A model generated the notes under the pieces. The model was given only the letters and a program-made list of their open reading frames with translations, had not been told where the DNA came from and ran no database searches. From assembly GCA_023423775.1 (NCBI GenBank), contig JAFAEZ010000210.1:1-31618 (forward strand): a DNA stretch of 31,618 nt, read 5' to 3'. This document shows positions 22,506-31,441 of the stretch, piece after piece. The DNA is from Pseudomonadota bacterium. Its GTDB lineage: Bacteria; Pseudomonadota; Alphaproteobacteria; Sphingomonadales; Sphingomonadaceae. Position 1 is the stretch's first letter, and every line of letters starts with the position of its first letter. The position numbers and the translations under genes are program-made.

Positions 22506-23885
22506 CTAGGGCATCAGCCCAAGCCGGTCACGGCGCATCCAGCGCAGGATCATCAGGATCGCAACGACGGCAAGGCCGAGGGCGAGTCCGAGCCAGAGAC
22601 CTATGCCTCCCCAGCCGAGCCCGAAGGCGAGAAAGACTCCGGTGCCGAGGCCGATCACCCAATAGCCGACCAGCGCGTAGAGCATTGGCAGGGTCGTATC
22701 ATGAAGGCCGCGCAGCATGCCGGCGCCGACCGCCTGCGCACCGTCGACGATCTGGAACAAGGCGGCGACCGCGAGGAACGAGACGGCCAGGCCGATCACG
22801 CCGGCATTGGCGGGGTCGCTCTCGTCGAGGAAGGCGTTGACCAGGAGATGGGGGAAGGTGACGAGGACGAGCGCCATCACCACCATGAAAGCTTCGCCGA
22901 TCGCGAAACTGGTCCAGCCGGCGCGGGCCACTCCGGCACGGTCGCCGCGACCGAAGGCGAGGCCGACGCGCACCGTCACCGCCTGGGCGAGGCCGAGCGG
23001 GACCATGAACGACAGAGCTGCGATCTGAATCGCGATCGCGTGAGCGGCGAGGGCTTCGGTCGAGATCAGTCCCATCAGGAAGACCGCGGCGTTGAAGATC
23101 GTGACCTCGAGGGTGAGAGTCACCGCGATCGGAAGGCCGAGCTTCCAGATCGCCACGAAACGGGACCAGTCGGCGCGCCAGAAGCGCCCGAACAGGCGGT
23201 AGCGGCGGAACCGCCGATGGCGCGTGACCACCAGCGCCATGCCGACGAACATCAGCAAGTTCGACAGAGCGCTGCCGATGCCGGCGCCCAGCAGGCCGAG
23301 CTCGGGAAGGCCGAAATGGCCGAAGATCAGGCCGTAATTGACCAATGCGTTGAACAGGACGGCGCCGCCGCCGATCACGAGCGACCAGAGCGGCCGTTCG
23401 AGCGCGGAGACGAAGCTGCGCAGGATCAGAAAGAAGAAGTAGGGTAGCAAGCCCCATTGCAGCGCGCGGACGAAATGGCCCGCTTCGCGCGCCAGCGCCG
23501 GCTCCTGCCCGAAGAAGAGCAGGATATGCTCCGCCTGCCAGAGCAGGATCCAGAACGGAATAGCGATGGCGACGGCGGCCCACATCGCCTGGCGGACCGT
23601 GCGGCGGACATCGCGCACGCTGTGGCGATGCCGGCCTAGTTGGCGGGCCATCATCGGCGCGGAGGCGGTGACGAGCCCCGTCCCGAAGATCAGCACGGCG
23701 TTGAACAGATTGACCCCTAATGCCCCGGCGGCAAGCGCGCGGGGGCCGACCCAGCCGAGCAAGATGACGTCGGTGGCGTGGATCGCCGCCTGGGCCAGAT
23801 TGGTCAGGATCAGCGGATAAGCGAGCAGCATTGTCGCGCGAATCTCGTCGCGCCAGAGAGTGGAGGAGGAGCTGCGGTTGCCCAT
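22506..23885 (-). CDS. MATE family multidrug/drug-sodium efflux transporter
   Basis: A 459-residue, 12-helix protein of the MATE (NorM-like) family, which exports cationic drugs or dyes with Na+ or H+. The N-terminal AYPLILTNLAQAAIHATDVILLG and ALAAGALGVNLFNAVLIFGTGLV match the family's first two helices, and a second repeat begins around WKLGLPIAVTLTLEV with EALAAHAIAIQIAALSFMVPLGLAQA. No operon partner is close; it is divergent from the GST gene over about 118 bp. Confidence 0.93.
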   Translation of the reverse strand: MGNRSSSSTLWRDEIRATMLLAYPLILTNLAQAAIHATDVILLGWVGPRALAAGALGVNLFNAVLIFGTGLVTASAPMMARQLGRHRHSVRDVRRTVRQAMWAAVAIAIPFWILLWQAEHILLFFGQEPALAREAGHFVRALQWGLLPYFFFLILRSFVSALERPLWSLVIGGGAVLFNALVNYGLIFGHFGLPELGLLGAGIGSALSNLLMFVGMALVVTRHRRFRRYRLFGRFWRADWSRFVAIWKLGLPIAVTLTLEVTIFNAAVFLMGLISTEALAAHAIAIQIAALSFMVPLGLAQAVTVRVGLAFGRGDRAGVARAGWTSFAIGEAFMVVMALVLVTFPHLLVNAFLDESDPANAGVIGLAVSFLAVAALFQIVDGAQAVGAGMLRGLHDTTLPMLYALVGYWVIGLGTGVFLAFGLGWGGIGLWLGLALGLAVVAILMILRWMRRDRLGLMP

Positions 23886-24003
23886 GGCCTGCGCCCCTAG
23901 AGCAAGTCGGGCGCCGGCCCAACGCGTTTCATGACGATTGAGTCGGCTACGAAACGGACCTATGATGGTTTCATAACAAAACTGAAAATCGGGAGTCGCG
24001 GAA

Positions 24004-24645
24004 ATGATCGTCTATGGATCTTCGATGTCGCCGTTCGTGCGCAAGGTGCTGGCCTTCGGCGCGGAAAAGGGGATCGAACTGGAGTCGCGGCCACTGCCCC
24101 TCGGCTCGGACGAACCGGAATTCGTCGAAGCGAGCCCGTTCAAGAAGATACCGGGCTTTCGCGACGGCGATTTCGCCATTTCCGATTCGAGCGCGATCAT
24201 CACCTATCTCGACGCGGTGAAGCCGGAGCCGAACCTGGTCCCGCTCGAGGCCAGGGCGCGGGCGCGGGCGGTCTGGTTTGACGAATTTGCCGACACGATC
24301 CTTGCCGGTTGCGGCACGAAGATCTTCTTCAATCGCATCGTCGCCCCACGCTTCATGAAGCGGCAAGGCGATCTGGCGATGGCCGAAAAGGCCGAGCGCG
24401 AGGAGTTGCCGCCGATCCTCGATTATCTGGAGCGCGTGATCCCAGCCAGCGGCTGGCTGGTCGACGACCGACTGACGCTCGCCGACATCGCGGTCGCGAG
24501 CCCCTTCGTTAATTTCAACCATCTCGGCCTTGCCTGGGCGGAAGGACGGCCCAGGCTCAAAGCCTATATCGAGGCCATGCTGGCACGTGATAGCTTCCGG
24601 ACCTGGGTCGAGCGTGAGACGGCCTTCCTGGCGCGAACCGCCTAG
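24004..24645 (+). CDS. Glutathione S-transferase family protein
   Basis: A 213-residue protein with a thioredoxin-like N-terminal domain (MIVYGSSMSPFVRKVLAFGAEKG, conserved Ser near residue 9 and KIPGF cis-Pro at about residue 49, DSSAIITYLD for glutathione binding) and an all-helical C-terminal domain with LTLADIAVASPF. It probably conjugates or binds glutathione in the cytoplasm. GGGAG lies upstream of ATG 24004. Its TAG stop shares a CTAG palindrome with the stop of the convergent SLC13 gene. Confidence 0.93.
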   Translation: MIVYGSSMSPFVRKVLAFGAEKGIELESRPLPLGSDEPEFVEASPFKKIPGFRDGDFAISDSSAIITYLDAVKPEPNLVPLEARARARAVWFDEFADTILAGCGTKIFFNRIVAPRFMKRQGDLAMAEKAEREELPPILDYLERVIPASGWLVDDRLTLADIAVASPFVNFNHLGLAWAEGRPRLKAYIEAMLARDSFRTWVERETAFLARTA

Positions 24646-26417
24646 AGCGGCCACACCGCCAGGATGAGCGGCACGCCGACGAGCACCACGATCAAGGAAA
24701 GCGGCGCCCCGAGGCGGGCATAATCGCCGAAGCGATAGCCGCCAGGGCCCATGACCAACGTGTTGCACTGGTGGCCGATCGGTGTGAGGAAGTCGCTGCC
24801 AGCCCCGACCGCGACGGCCATCAGGAATGCCTCCGGGCGGTAGCCGAGATCATTGGCGAACAAGGCGGCGATCGGTGCCATCACGAGCACCGTCGCTGCG
24901 TTGTTGAGGAATGGCGTCACCGCCATCGCCGCGATCATGATCAGGGCCACGGCGCCCCATGCGGGGAGGCTGGTCGCGGTCGCGGACAGCCAGCCGGCGA
25001 TGACATCGGTGCCGCCGGTGGTGCGCAAGGCATCGCTGACGGGAATCAAGGCGCCGATCATGATCAGGATCGGCCATTCGACATGGGCGTAGGCTTCGCG
25101 GGCAGGAAGCGAACCGACCAGCATGACGAGCGCGGCGGCGCCGAAGAAGGCGATGCCGACCGGCACCCAGCCGAGGGCGGTCAGGACCATCGCACCGCCC
25201 AGGATGGCCAGCGGCACCAAGCCGCGGCGCGCGCTGCCGAGACGGATGTTGCGCTGGACGAGGGGGAGGCAGCCGAGTTCCCGCAACCGCATCGGAAGGG
25301 TGCTGAGCGGGCCCTGCAGCACGATCACGTCGCCCGGACAGAGCTCCAAGTCGCGAAGGCGCTTGGTCAGTCGCTCGCCGCGCCGTGAAACCGCAAGCAA
25401 GTTCACGCCGTGCCGGTCGTGCAACGCGATACGTCCGGCAGCGTCGCCGACCAGGATCGAGTCTGTGCCGATGACGGCCTCGATCACGCCGACATCCGAC
25501 GAAGGGGTTTGCCTCACGGACGAGCGGTGCTGGCCTTCCAACCGGAGGCTCGCGGCGGCGATGGCGCGCTCGAGCGCTTCAGGCTCCCCCTCCAGGATCA
25601 GCACGTCTCCCGCGGCGAGAATGGCGTCCGGAAGGGGGAGGATGCGTCGACGCTCCCCGCGATGCAGACCGGTCACTTCCACTTCATTTTCGGTCAACTG
25701 CCTGAAGGCGACGATGCTGATTCCGTCGGCAGGGCTGTTGGCGGGAATGCGTGCTTCGGTCGTATAATCGTCGATCTGCAGCGCCTCGCCCAAGGTGGGC
25801 GCGGCGCGGCGGTTGGTGGGCAGGAGGCGGTAGCCGAAGCGCAGGAAGATCAGGCCCGTCACCGCGATACCGAGGCCCACCGGCGTATAGTCGAACATGC
25901 CGAAGGGCTGGCCGGTCATATCCTCTCGCACGCGGCTGACGATGATGTTGGGCGAGGTGCCGACCAGAGTGATGAGCCCGCCGAGCAGCGATCCGAACGC
26001 CATCGGCATCAGCAGGCAGGAGGGCGAGGTGTTGGAACGCTTCGCCATCTGGAAGGCGGCGGGCATCAGCATCGCGAGCGCGCCGATATTCTTGACGAGG
26101 GCGGACAGGAAAGTGACCGATCCGACGAGAATGATAAGCTGCGAGCCGATGTTGGAGAAGCGCCCAGCGACGCGTTGAATCACAGCTTCGACGATCCCCG
26201 AACGCGCGACGGCGGCGCTTATAATCAACGCCGAACCGACGATGATCACGATGTCGTCGCTGAAGCCGGAAAAGGCCTTATCCGGAGGGACGATGCCGAG
26301 GACGAGCGACGCCAGCAGGGCCAGGACGGCCACCATATCGTAACGGATCCGGCCCCAGATGAAGAGCAGCATCATGCCCGCGAGAACCGCGAAAGCGAGC
26401 ATCTGGTCGATGGTCAT
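24642..26417 (-). CDS. SLC13-family permease with central TrkA-C domains
   Basis: A 591-residue membrane protein. TM helices occupy residues 1-200 and 390-591; between them lie two RCK_C/TrkA-C domains (about 210-290 and 295-375, with GDVLILEGEPEALERA and GDVIVLQGPLSTLPMR). Signatures of the SLC13/DASS group are LITLVGTSPNIIVS and FLNNAATVLVMAPI, which form the two substrate/Na+ loops. Members carry dicarboxylates, sulfate or related anions. The exact substrate cannot be read. AAGGGGGA precedes ATG 26417. Confidence 0.9.
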   Translation of the reverse strand: MTIDQMLAFAVLAGMMLLFIWGRIRYDMVAVLALLASLVLGIVPPDKAFSGFSDDIVIIVGSALIISAAVARSGIVEAVIQRVAGRFSNIGSQLIILVGSVTFLSALVKNIGALAMLMPAAFQMAKRSNTSPSCLLMPMAFGSLLGGLITLVGTSPNIIVSRVREDMTGQPFGMFDYTPVGLGIAVTGLIFLRFGYRLLPTNRRAAPTLGEALQIDDYTTEARIPANSPADGISIVAFRQLTENEVEVTGLHRGERRRILPLPDAILAAGDVLILEGEPEALERAIAAASLRLEGQHRSSVRQTPSSDVGVIEAVIGTDSILVGDAAGRIALHDRHGVNLLAVSRRGERLTKRLRDLELCPGDVIVLQGPLSTLPMRLRELGCLPLVQRNIRLGSARRGLVPLAILGGAMVLTALGWVPVGIAFFGAAALVMLVGSLPAREAYAHVEWPILIMIGALIPVSDALRTTGGTDVIAGWLSATATSLPAWGAVALIMIAAMAVTPFLNNAATVLVMAPIAALFANDLGYRPEAFLMAVAVGAGSDFLTPIGHQCNTLVMGPGGYRFGDYARLGAPLSLIVVLVGVPLILAVWPL

Positions 26418-26628
26418 TCAGTCCCCCTTGTCGGCGGGACATCAACGCGGATCGCGTTCCTGCGCCGCACGGACACCGAAAAAATCCTGCCGCGACAGCT
26501 TCATCGCGTCACGCGCCGGTTTCGTCGGGGATGACATCCCGGTCGAAACGAGGACCGCGGCCGTCGATCAGGGACCGCGCAGGCGGGAGCGGCCTGATAG
26601 GCAGAAGACAACGACGAGGAACAGAAAC

Positions 26629-26877
26629 ATGCTGAGCGAACGCCACGGCAAGGCCTTCCCACACGATCCGAATGTTCGTGGATATTGCGTCGTCTACCGT
26701 GACGATGAGACCAATCACTGCCCCGGTTGCGGCCATTCGCATTGGTATGTCGGCCGCCTCACCGCCGAGTGCGGTTTTTGCGGAACGGCGATCCCCCTTT
26801 CAGAAGGTCGGATTCAAGGTGTCGGCGGTCACAGCCGCAACTGGAAGCCCTGCATCCCCTCCGCCTTCGCCGCCTGA
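26629..26877 (+). CDS. Small CxxC protein, unknown function
   Basis: An 82-residue protein starting at ATG 26629 (MLSERHGKAFPHDPNVRGYC), with GAGGAAC at suitable spacing. The open frame extends upstream to 26359 but that part overlaps the SLC13 gene. Two Cys pairs, CPGCGHSHW and CGFCG, are 21 residues apart and suggest a zinc ribbon or a redox site; an additional Cys precedes the first pair. No membrane segment or signal is seen. The stop lies 57 bp from the serralysin stop, and the two are convergent. Confidence 0.7.
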   Translation: MLSERHGKAFPHDPNVRGYCVVYRDDETNHCPGCGHSHWYVGRLTAECGFCGTAIPLSEGRIQGVGGHSRNWKPCIPSAFAA

Positions 26878-26884
26878 GAACGCG

Positions 26885-26916
26885 AAAACGCTCCCGGAGC
26901 CGGGCCCCGGGAGCGT
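26885..26916 (-). terminator. Rho-independent terminator of the serralysin transcript
   Basis: On the reverse strand a 10-bp stem ACGCTCCCGG/CCGGGAGCGT (26916-26907 and 26897-26888) with a 9-base, GC-rich loop is followed by TTTTCGCG. It lies 19 bp after the stop of the metalloprotease gene. Confidence 0.85.
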
Positions 26917-26934
26917 CTCCACTTCAGTTCGGGC

Positions 26935-28980
26935 TTAGCCGAAGATGAAGTCCGTCGCGTCGATCTGCGGCGTGCCGTAGACGACGAGCGCGAAGTCCGC
27001 GTCCTTATCGGCATCATTGTTGCCGAAGATCACCGTCACCGGCCCGCTGTGGGCGCTGTCAGCGAGGCCATCGATGTCGAAGCCCAGCGCCTTTTCCGCC
27101 GCGTTGATGTTGCCGTAGGTCTTGTAGCCAAGATCGCCGGCGTTGTTGGTGCTCGACTTGCCAACGAAGTTGAAGGCCTGGTGCCCGGCCGTGGTGAGGT
27201 CGGCGTCGATCGCGCTGAGATCGATGACGTCGTTTCCGGCGGCATCGAAGTCGAGCAGGATGTCCACCGAGATGTTGCCCATCTTGGACGGCGTCAGCAC
27301 GTCGTTGATCTCGGCCACGAACACGTCGTTGCCCGCGCCGCCAGCCAGCAGGTTGGTGAGGCCATTGCCGCTGATGCGGTTGTCGAGCTCGTTGCCGGTG
27401 CCCGAGATCGCGCTGCCCGTGAGATCGAGATTCTCGACATTGGCGCCGAGCGTATAGTCGATCGAGGAGAGCACGGTATCGATGCCTTCACCGGCATTCT
27501 CGATCACCACGTCGCCGGCTTCACCGACGATGTAGATGTCGTTGCCGATGCCGCCCTTCATGACGTCGGCGCCAGCGCCACCGTCGAGCGTGTCGTTGCC
27601 GCCGCGGCCTTCCATCACGTCGTTGCCGGCGTTGCCGGTGAGGACGTTGTCGACGTGGTTGCCGTAGATGGTGTCGTTGCCCGAGCCGCCCTTGGCATTC
27701 TCGATTACCGCACCGTAGGCGATGCCGACGTTATCGGTAAGGCGACCGCGGAAGTTCGGATCGGCCGCGAACGCCGCCATGTTGGCGTCGTAGGTCGCGC
27801 GGGTGATCGCCGTATAGCCGGCCGCGACGCGATTGGCGTTGACCTGCTCGAAGCTCAGCGTTGCGAGAGCTTCCTCATAGGTGATGCCGCCGATGCTCGA
27901 CAGCGAACCCGGCGTGAGGTCGATGACCTGGGTGACGTTGAAGCCAGAGGCGTCGAGCGTGTCGTTGCCGGCGGCATCCCAGATCGCCATCGTCGGCCAG
28001 GGGGTCTTCTCGAAATCGAAGGCGTCGCGGCCCGCGTTCGAGTTGAAGCCATAGACCGTGTCGCCGGTCCGGGTCGTCATGTCCGCGCCGTACATGTTCT
28101 GGGCGGCGAGGATGTCGTGCACCATCGGCGTGGAGCCGTAAGCGATCGCCATCAGGCTCCAGTCGAAATCGCGGGTCGGCACGCCGCTCGCGGTCGAACC
28201 CATGTCGCGCGGGTTCCAGTAGGACATGATAGAATAGTTGCGCGCGTCCTGCGCATATTCGGCGCCGTTGCCGTAGGTCACCGAGAAGCCCGGGCCGAAA
28301 TTGTAGGCGCCGGGGTGCGACAGGCCGAGCGAGTGGCCGGTTTCATGGACCAGGGTGTTGAGACCATAGAGACCTTCGTCGAACTGGAAGTTCGAGGCCT
28401 GGCTGGCCGAGACCCAGACGTCGCCGGCAATGCCGGCAACCTGGCCGCCGAGCGTGGTGGCGAGACCGGTCGTCGGGATGCGCGAATAAGCCTGGGTGCC
28501 TGGAGCGCTGGCGAGGTTCGCGTAGTTGAGGTCGGCGTGATAGCTGTCGGTCTCGACGAAAGTCACCGCGATGATATCGTCCCAGTAGCCGATCGCCTCA
28601 CGCGTCGCGACGCGCTGTGCTTCGTTGAAAGCCGCGAAATTGAAATATTCGGCGAGGCCGTAGAGCTGGCCGCCGCTTTCGTACACATAGCCGTTGTCGA
28701 ACAGGCTGTCCTGATTCTCGTGGAAACCGAAGGTGATGACGTTCTTGTCGCCGCCGATCGGCATCATATCGTTGGGGCCGTTGCCCCACTGGCCGCCGGT
28801 GCGGTTCAGATAAGCGGCGATCTGCTCGGGGGTCCAGATCGGCTTGCCGTTAGCGGTGCCGCCGGCCAGCGAATCGAGCGACGCATCCGCCGGGACGTCG
28901 AGGTCGACGCCGCGAAACGACGTGCAGGCCGCGCAGGCACAGTTCAGATTTTCGGCGCTGTGAAGGATTTCAGTCGACAT
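26935..28980 (-). CDS. Serralysin-type M10 metalloprotease with RTX repeats
   Basis: A 681-residue secreted zinc protease. ATG 28980 is chosen over TTG 28986, since AAGGAGAGG precedes it. There is no Sec signal; export should be through a type I system using the C-terminal signal ending DATDFIFG. The astacin/serralysin site is HETGHSLGLSH (212-222), with Met-turn SIMSYW (250-255). The second half has Ca2+-binding GGxGxD repeats (GGSGNDTIYG, GNAGNDVMEG, GGNDTLDGG, GGIGNDIYIV). Near the N-terminus NCACAAC is unusual for serralysins and could serve as a cysteine switch. No ABC exporter is next to it. Confidence 0.96.
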   Translation of the reverse strand: MSTEILHSAENLNCACAACTSFRGVDLDVPADASLDSLAGGTANGKPIWTPEQIAAYLNRTGGQWGNGPNDMMPIGGDKNVITFGFHENQDSLFDNGYVYESGGQLYGLAEYFNFAAFNEAQRVATREAIGYWDDIIAVTFVETDSYHADLNYANLASAPGTQAYSRIPTTGLATTLGGQVAGIAGDVWVSASQASNFQFDEGLYGLNTLVHETGHSLGLSHPGAYNFGPGFSVTYGNGAEYAQDARNYSIMSYWNPRDMGSTASGVPTRDFDWSLMAIAYGSTPMVHDILAAQNMYGADMTTRTGDTVYGFNSNAGRDAFDFEKTPWPTMAIWDAAGNDTLDASGFNVTQVIDLTPGSLSSIGGITYEEALATLSFEQVNANRVAAGYTAITRATYDANMAAFAADPNFRGRLTDNVGIAYGAVIENAKGGSGNDTIYGNHVDNVLTGNAGNDVMEGRGGNDTLDGGAGADVMKGGIGNDIYIVGEAGDVVIENAGEGIDTVLSSIDYTLGANVENLDLTGSAISGTGNELDNRISGNGLTNLLAGGAGNDVFVAEINDVLTPSKMGNISVDILLDFDAAGNDVIDLSAIDADLTTAGHQAFNFVGKSSTNNAGDLGYKTYGNINAAEKALGFDIDGLADSAHSGPVTVIFGNNDADKDADFALVVYGTPQIDATDFIFG

Positions 28981-29031
28981 GGGCAAAGCCTCTCCTTGGC
29001 TGTTTTGCTTGGTTTTGTTGGTGAACGTTGA

Positions 29032-29565
29032 CTAGCGGATGACCCGTGGCCCCTCCGGCCGCGCGAGCCATGGCAGGGTTTCGGACAAAGCGGCGCCGAG
29101 CGCCTTATCCAGGGCCGCGCTGGCGACGCCTGAAACTGGAATCGTCGCGGCCCGGGGCGCTGCGCCGAATAAGGTGGAGGTCTGCTCCGCCGATGCGCGA
29201 AACGGACGGACGCTGAAAGCGAGGAGGCGCGTGTTCGGACCAGCCGGTTCGACCGAAGCGTGGACGAGGATCACCGCGGTGCCGGGCGCGATCAAGGCGG
29301 GATCGCCAAAGCCAACTACTTCGACGGGAACCGGTGCGCCCTGGGCCGCGATCGTGCGGACGCGTTCGCAAAGGGCGGACTGAAGAGCGCGGGTGGCCGG
29401 CATCGCGGGATCGGGCACTACGAGGCAATGGACGACAATCCGCGTAACGTCGCTCCACAGCAATGGCGGCGTGGCGGCGGCAGCCGGCGCGCTCAGCAGC
29501 GACGCACCGGAGGCGGACGCCGCGAGCGCGCAGAGGGCATGCAGACAGCCGTCACGGAACCCCAT
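29032..29565 (-). CDS. Exported protein upstream of serralysin, unknown function
   Basis: A 177-residue protein with a Sec signal (about residues 1-31, APAAAATP end) and a soluble domain (about 35-177). It contains the Arg/Val-rich LWSDVTRIVVHCLVV and VRTIAAQGAPVPVEVVGFGDP segments, resembling proteins that handle periplasmic substrates, but I recognise no family. Two cysteines follow the signal (HCLVV and LCERV). GGGAGGGG precedes ATG 29565. It ends 51 bp before the protease gene on the same strand, so the two probably share a transcript; an inhibitor or chaperone for the protease is possible but unproven. Confidence 0.75.
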   Translation of the reverse strand: MGFRDGCLHALCALAASASGASLLSAPAAAATPPLLWSDVTRIVVHCLVVPDPAMPATRALQSALCERVRTIAAQGAPVPVEVVGFGDPALIAPGTAVILVHASVEPAGPNTRLLAFSVRPFRASAEQTSTLFGAAPRAATIPVSGVASAALDKALGAALSETLPWLARPEGPRVIR

Positions 29566-29875
29566 TCCATTCCCCTCCCGCTACCATGTGGTGAAGCGCA
29601 CGCCGTTCCAGTCCCCCGGGACCGAGGCGCGGAGCAAGCCGCCCTAAGTGTTTTGATTTTCACAGTAATTTTACGATGTGTCAACGGTTTCAAATTGGCG
29701 GATTTGCTCGACTTGGCTGAGACTTTGTCGATTTTCGAAGGGTCCGCAAGTGGCCTTTCCGGAACCTCGCGGTCCATTTTGAAACATGCGTGATTCGACT
29801 CATTTTGCTTACGGAATGTTCACCCAAGCGAGGCCTTCCATGGGTTATATGGAGAACCAAAAGGGTAAAAATCGC
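29566..29875. other. AT-rich intergenic spacer
   Basis: This stretch between the reverse-strand exported-protein gene and the capsid module is clearly richer in A and T than its neighbours and codes for nothing convincing. It contains AATTTTACG and GATTTTCG tracts, and adjacent GANTC sites GATTCGACTC at 29792-29801. Reverse-strand promoters for the exported protein should lie in its left half; none is clear enough to name. Short ORFs in it are not supported. Confidence 0.5.
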
Positions 29876-29904
29876 TTGACAGCGTGACGCTGTTATGGTA
29901 CTGT
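29876..29904 (+). promoter_or_regulatory. Promoter with palindromic operator before the capsid module
   Basis: A perfect -35, TTGACA (29876-29881), is 17 bp from TACTGT (29899-29904), a weak -10. A perfect inverted repeat ACAGCG-TGA-CGCTGT (29879-29893) overlaps the -35 and the spacer. The 15-bp size and position suggest an operator or activator site that tightly controls the capsid genes. The predicted start near 29911 would leave a leader of about 80 nt before the portal ATG at 29994. Confidence 0.6.
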
Positions 29905-29993
29905 CTGGGCAAGCTGGAGAATTGTGGCCGGGCCGCACGGGAAGCCGTCGCGGCCTTTTTGCCGCCCGCGGTCAGAACGAGCTGGAGACATCG

Positions 29994-31130
29994 ATGAAAT
30001 GGTTTGGCCGCAAGGCCGGGCGCGTGGCCGCCCGGCCCTTCCTGTTGCGCGGATGGAGCGGGCTCGGGAGCAGTGAGCTTTGGCCGCGCAGCTACGAACA
30101 GCAGGTCCGCGAAGCCTATCTGCAGAATCCGGTGGCGCAGCGCGCCGTTCGGCTGGTCGCGGAAGGCTTGGGCGGCGCACCCGTTTATGCTTCGGGCGCC
30201 GCCGTTGCGGGTGGACAGATCGGATCCTTGGTGCAGGCGTCCTTGCTCGAGGCGGTGGCGGCGCAGCTGCTGCTGCACGGCAACGCTTTCATCCAGATCC
30301 TGGTCGATGCGGACGGCGCGCCGGCGGAGCTGTTTCCGCTGCGGCCCGAGCGGGTCACCGTCGAGGCCGACGCGGCCGGATGGCCCCTGGCCTATGTGTA
30401 CAAGGCCGGGCAGGCGAAAAGTCGGCTGGCGGCTCGCGACGGCCTCGGCCGGCCCTCGGTCGTGCACCTGAAGGCGATGCATCCGCTCGACGACCATTAT
30501 GGTTTGGGTTGCCTGGGAGCGGCGGCCGGAGCGGTGGCGATCCACAATGCGGCAACGCGTTGGAACAAGGCATTACTCGATAATGCGGCGCGTCCTTCGG
30601 GAGCTTTACTGTTCGATCCCGGCGAAAAAGGCGTGCCGCTTTCGCCCGATCAATATGAGCGGCTGAAGGCCGAGATGGAGGCCGGGTTCGCGGGCGCCGC
30701 CAATGCGGGACGACCGATGCTCCTGGAAGGTGGGCTCAAGTGGCAGGCGATGAGCCTTACGCCGGCCGACATGGACTTCGTCGGGCTCAAGGCCGCGGCG
30801 GCGCGGGAAATCGCGCTGGCGTTCGGGGTACCGCCGATGCTGCTCGGGCTGCCCGGCGACGCGACCTACGCCAATTACCGTGAGGCCAATCGCGCCTTGT
30901 GGCGGCTGACTATCCTGCCCCTCGCCGAGAAGATCCTGAAGGGGATAGCCGGGGCGCTCTCAGCGTGGTGGCCGGGTGCGGGCCTGGCGATCGACATCGA
31001 CCAGGTGACCGCGCTTGCCGAGGACAGAGAGCGGCTGTGGGCGCAGGTTTCGACGGCCGAATTCCTGACCGACCACGAGAAACGCGAGATGCTCGGTTTC
31101 GAGCCGCTCGCCGCAACGGGAGACGCATAG
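29994..31130 (+). CDS. HK97-family phage portal protein, GTA-like
   Basis: A 378-residue portal protein, the dodecameric ring at the capsid vertex through which DNA enters. Start ATG 29994 (MKWFGRKAGR) has GGAG upstream; earlier codons from 29895 are not protein-like. Residues FGVPPMLLGLPGDATYANYREAN and IALAFG are the HK97 portal signature; LHGNAFIQILVDADGAPAEL and SVVHLKAMHPLDDHYGLGCLG are also typical of the gene-transfer-agent branch. The following gene starts on the last base of its stop codon. Large-subunit terminase is normally directly upstream in such clusters but is not here. Confidence 0.92.
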   Translation: MKWFGRKAGRVAARPFLLRGWSGLGSSELWPRSYEQQVREAYLQNPVAQRAVRLVAEGLGGAPVYASGAAVAGGQIGSLVQASLLEAVAAQLLLHGNAFIQILVDADGAPAELFPLRPERVTVEADAAGWPLAYVYKAGQAKSRLAARDGLGRPSVVHLKAMHPLDDHYGLGCLGAAAGAVAIHNAATRWNKALLDNAARPSGALLFDPGEKGVPLSPDQYERLKAEMEAGFAGAANAGRPMLLEGGLKWQAMSLTPADMDFVGLKAAAAREIALAFGVPPMLLGLPGDATYANYREANRALWRLTILPLAEKILKGIAGALSAWWPGAGLAIDIDQVTALAEDRERLWAQVSTAEFLTDHEKREMLGFEPLAATGDA

Positions 31131-31441
31131 TGACAGATTCAGCGTCGATGCTTGCGCGGCTTATGGCCCAAGCCGAAGGACAGGGCGCGGACCTCGTCAC
31201 GCTACGCGCGCTGATCGAGGAAGCGAGCGAGACCGGGGCCGAGCGCGCGCTCGGTACGCTCGGCCTGACCGGCCAGGACGCCCGGCGCGACATGGATGAA
31301 CTGCGGCAGCTCCTCCAGGCCTGGCGTGACGCCAAAAAGGCGGCGTGGAAAGCTGTGATCGACTGGACGATGCGCATCCTGCTGGCGGTGCTGCTGGTCG
31401 GCATGGCGGTGAAGCTGGGGCTGACGGAGCTCGTGCGGTGA
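31130..31441 (+). CDS. DUF6127-like small membrane protein
   Basis: A 103-residue protein starting at GTG 31130, which shares one base with the portal stop. The N-terminal 70 residues are helical and hydrophilic (MLARLMAQAEGQGADLVTLR), followed by one TM helix (about residues 80-98, MRILLAVLLVGMAVKLGL). A gene of this size between portal and prohead protease is a feature of sphingomonad GTA-like clusters and is labelled DUF6127 there; its role is unknown. The 4-bp overlap with the protease gene makes translational coupling likely. Confidence 0.75.
   Translation: MTDSASMLARLMAQAEGQGADLVTLRALIEEASETGAERALGTLGLTGQDARRDMDELRQLLQAWRDAKKAAWKAVIDWTMRILLAVLLVGMAVKLGLTELVR

Noticed and set aside
23951..23982. 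GAAAC/GTTTC inverted pair upstream of the GST gene
   Set aside because: Arms are only 5 bp and AT-biased; such pairs are expected by chance in this stretch.
27049..29031. A 660-codon open frame antisense to the serralysin gene
   Set aside because: It mirrors the GC-rich codon pattern of the true gene; the reverse strand has the zinc site, Met-turn and RTX repeats, and the antisense product has no domain.
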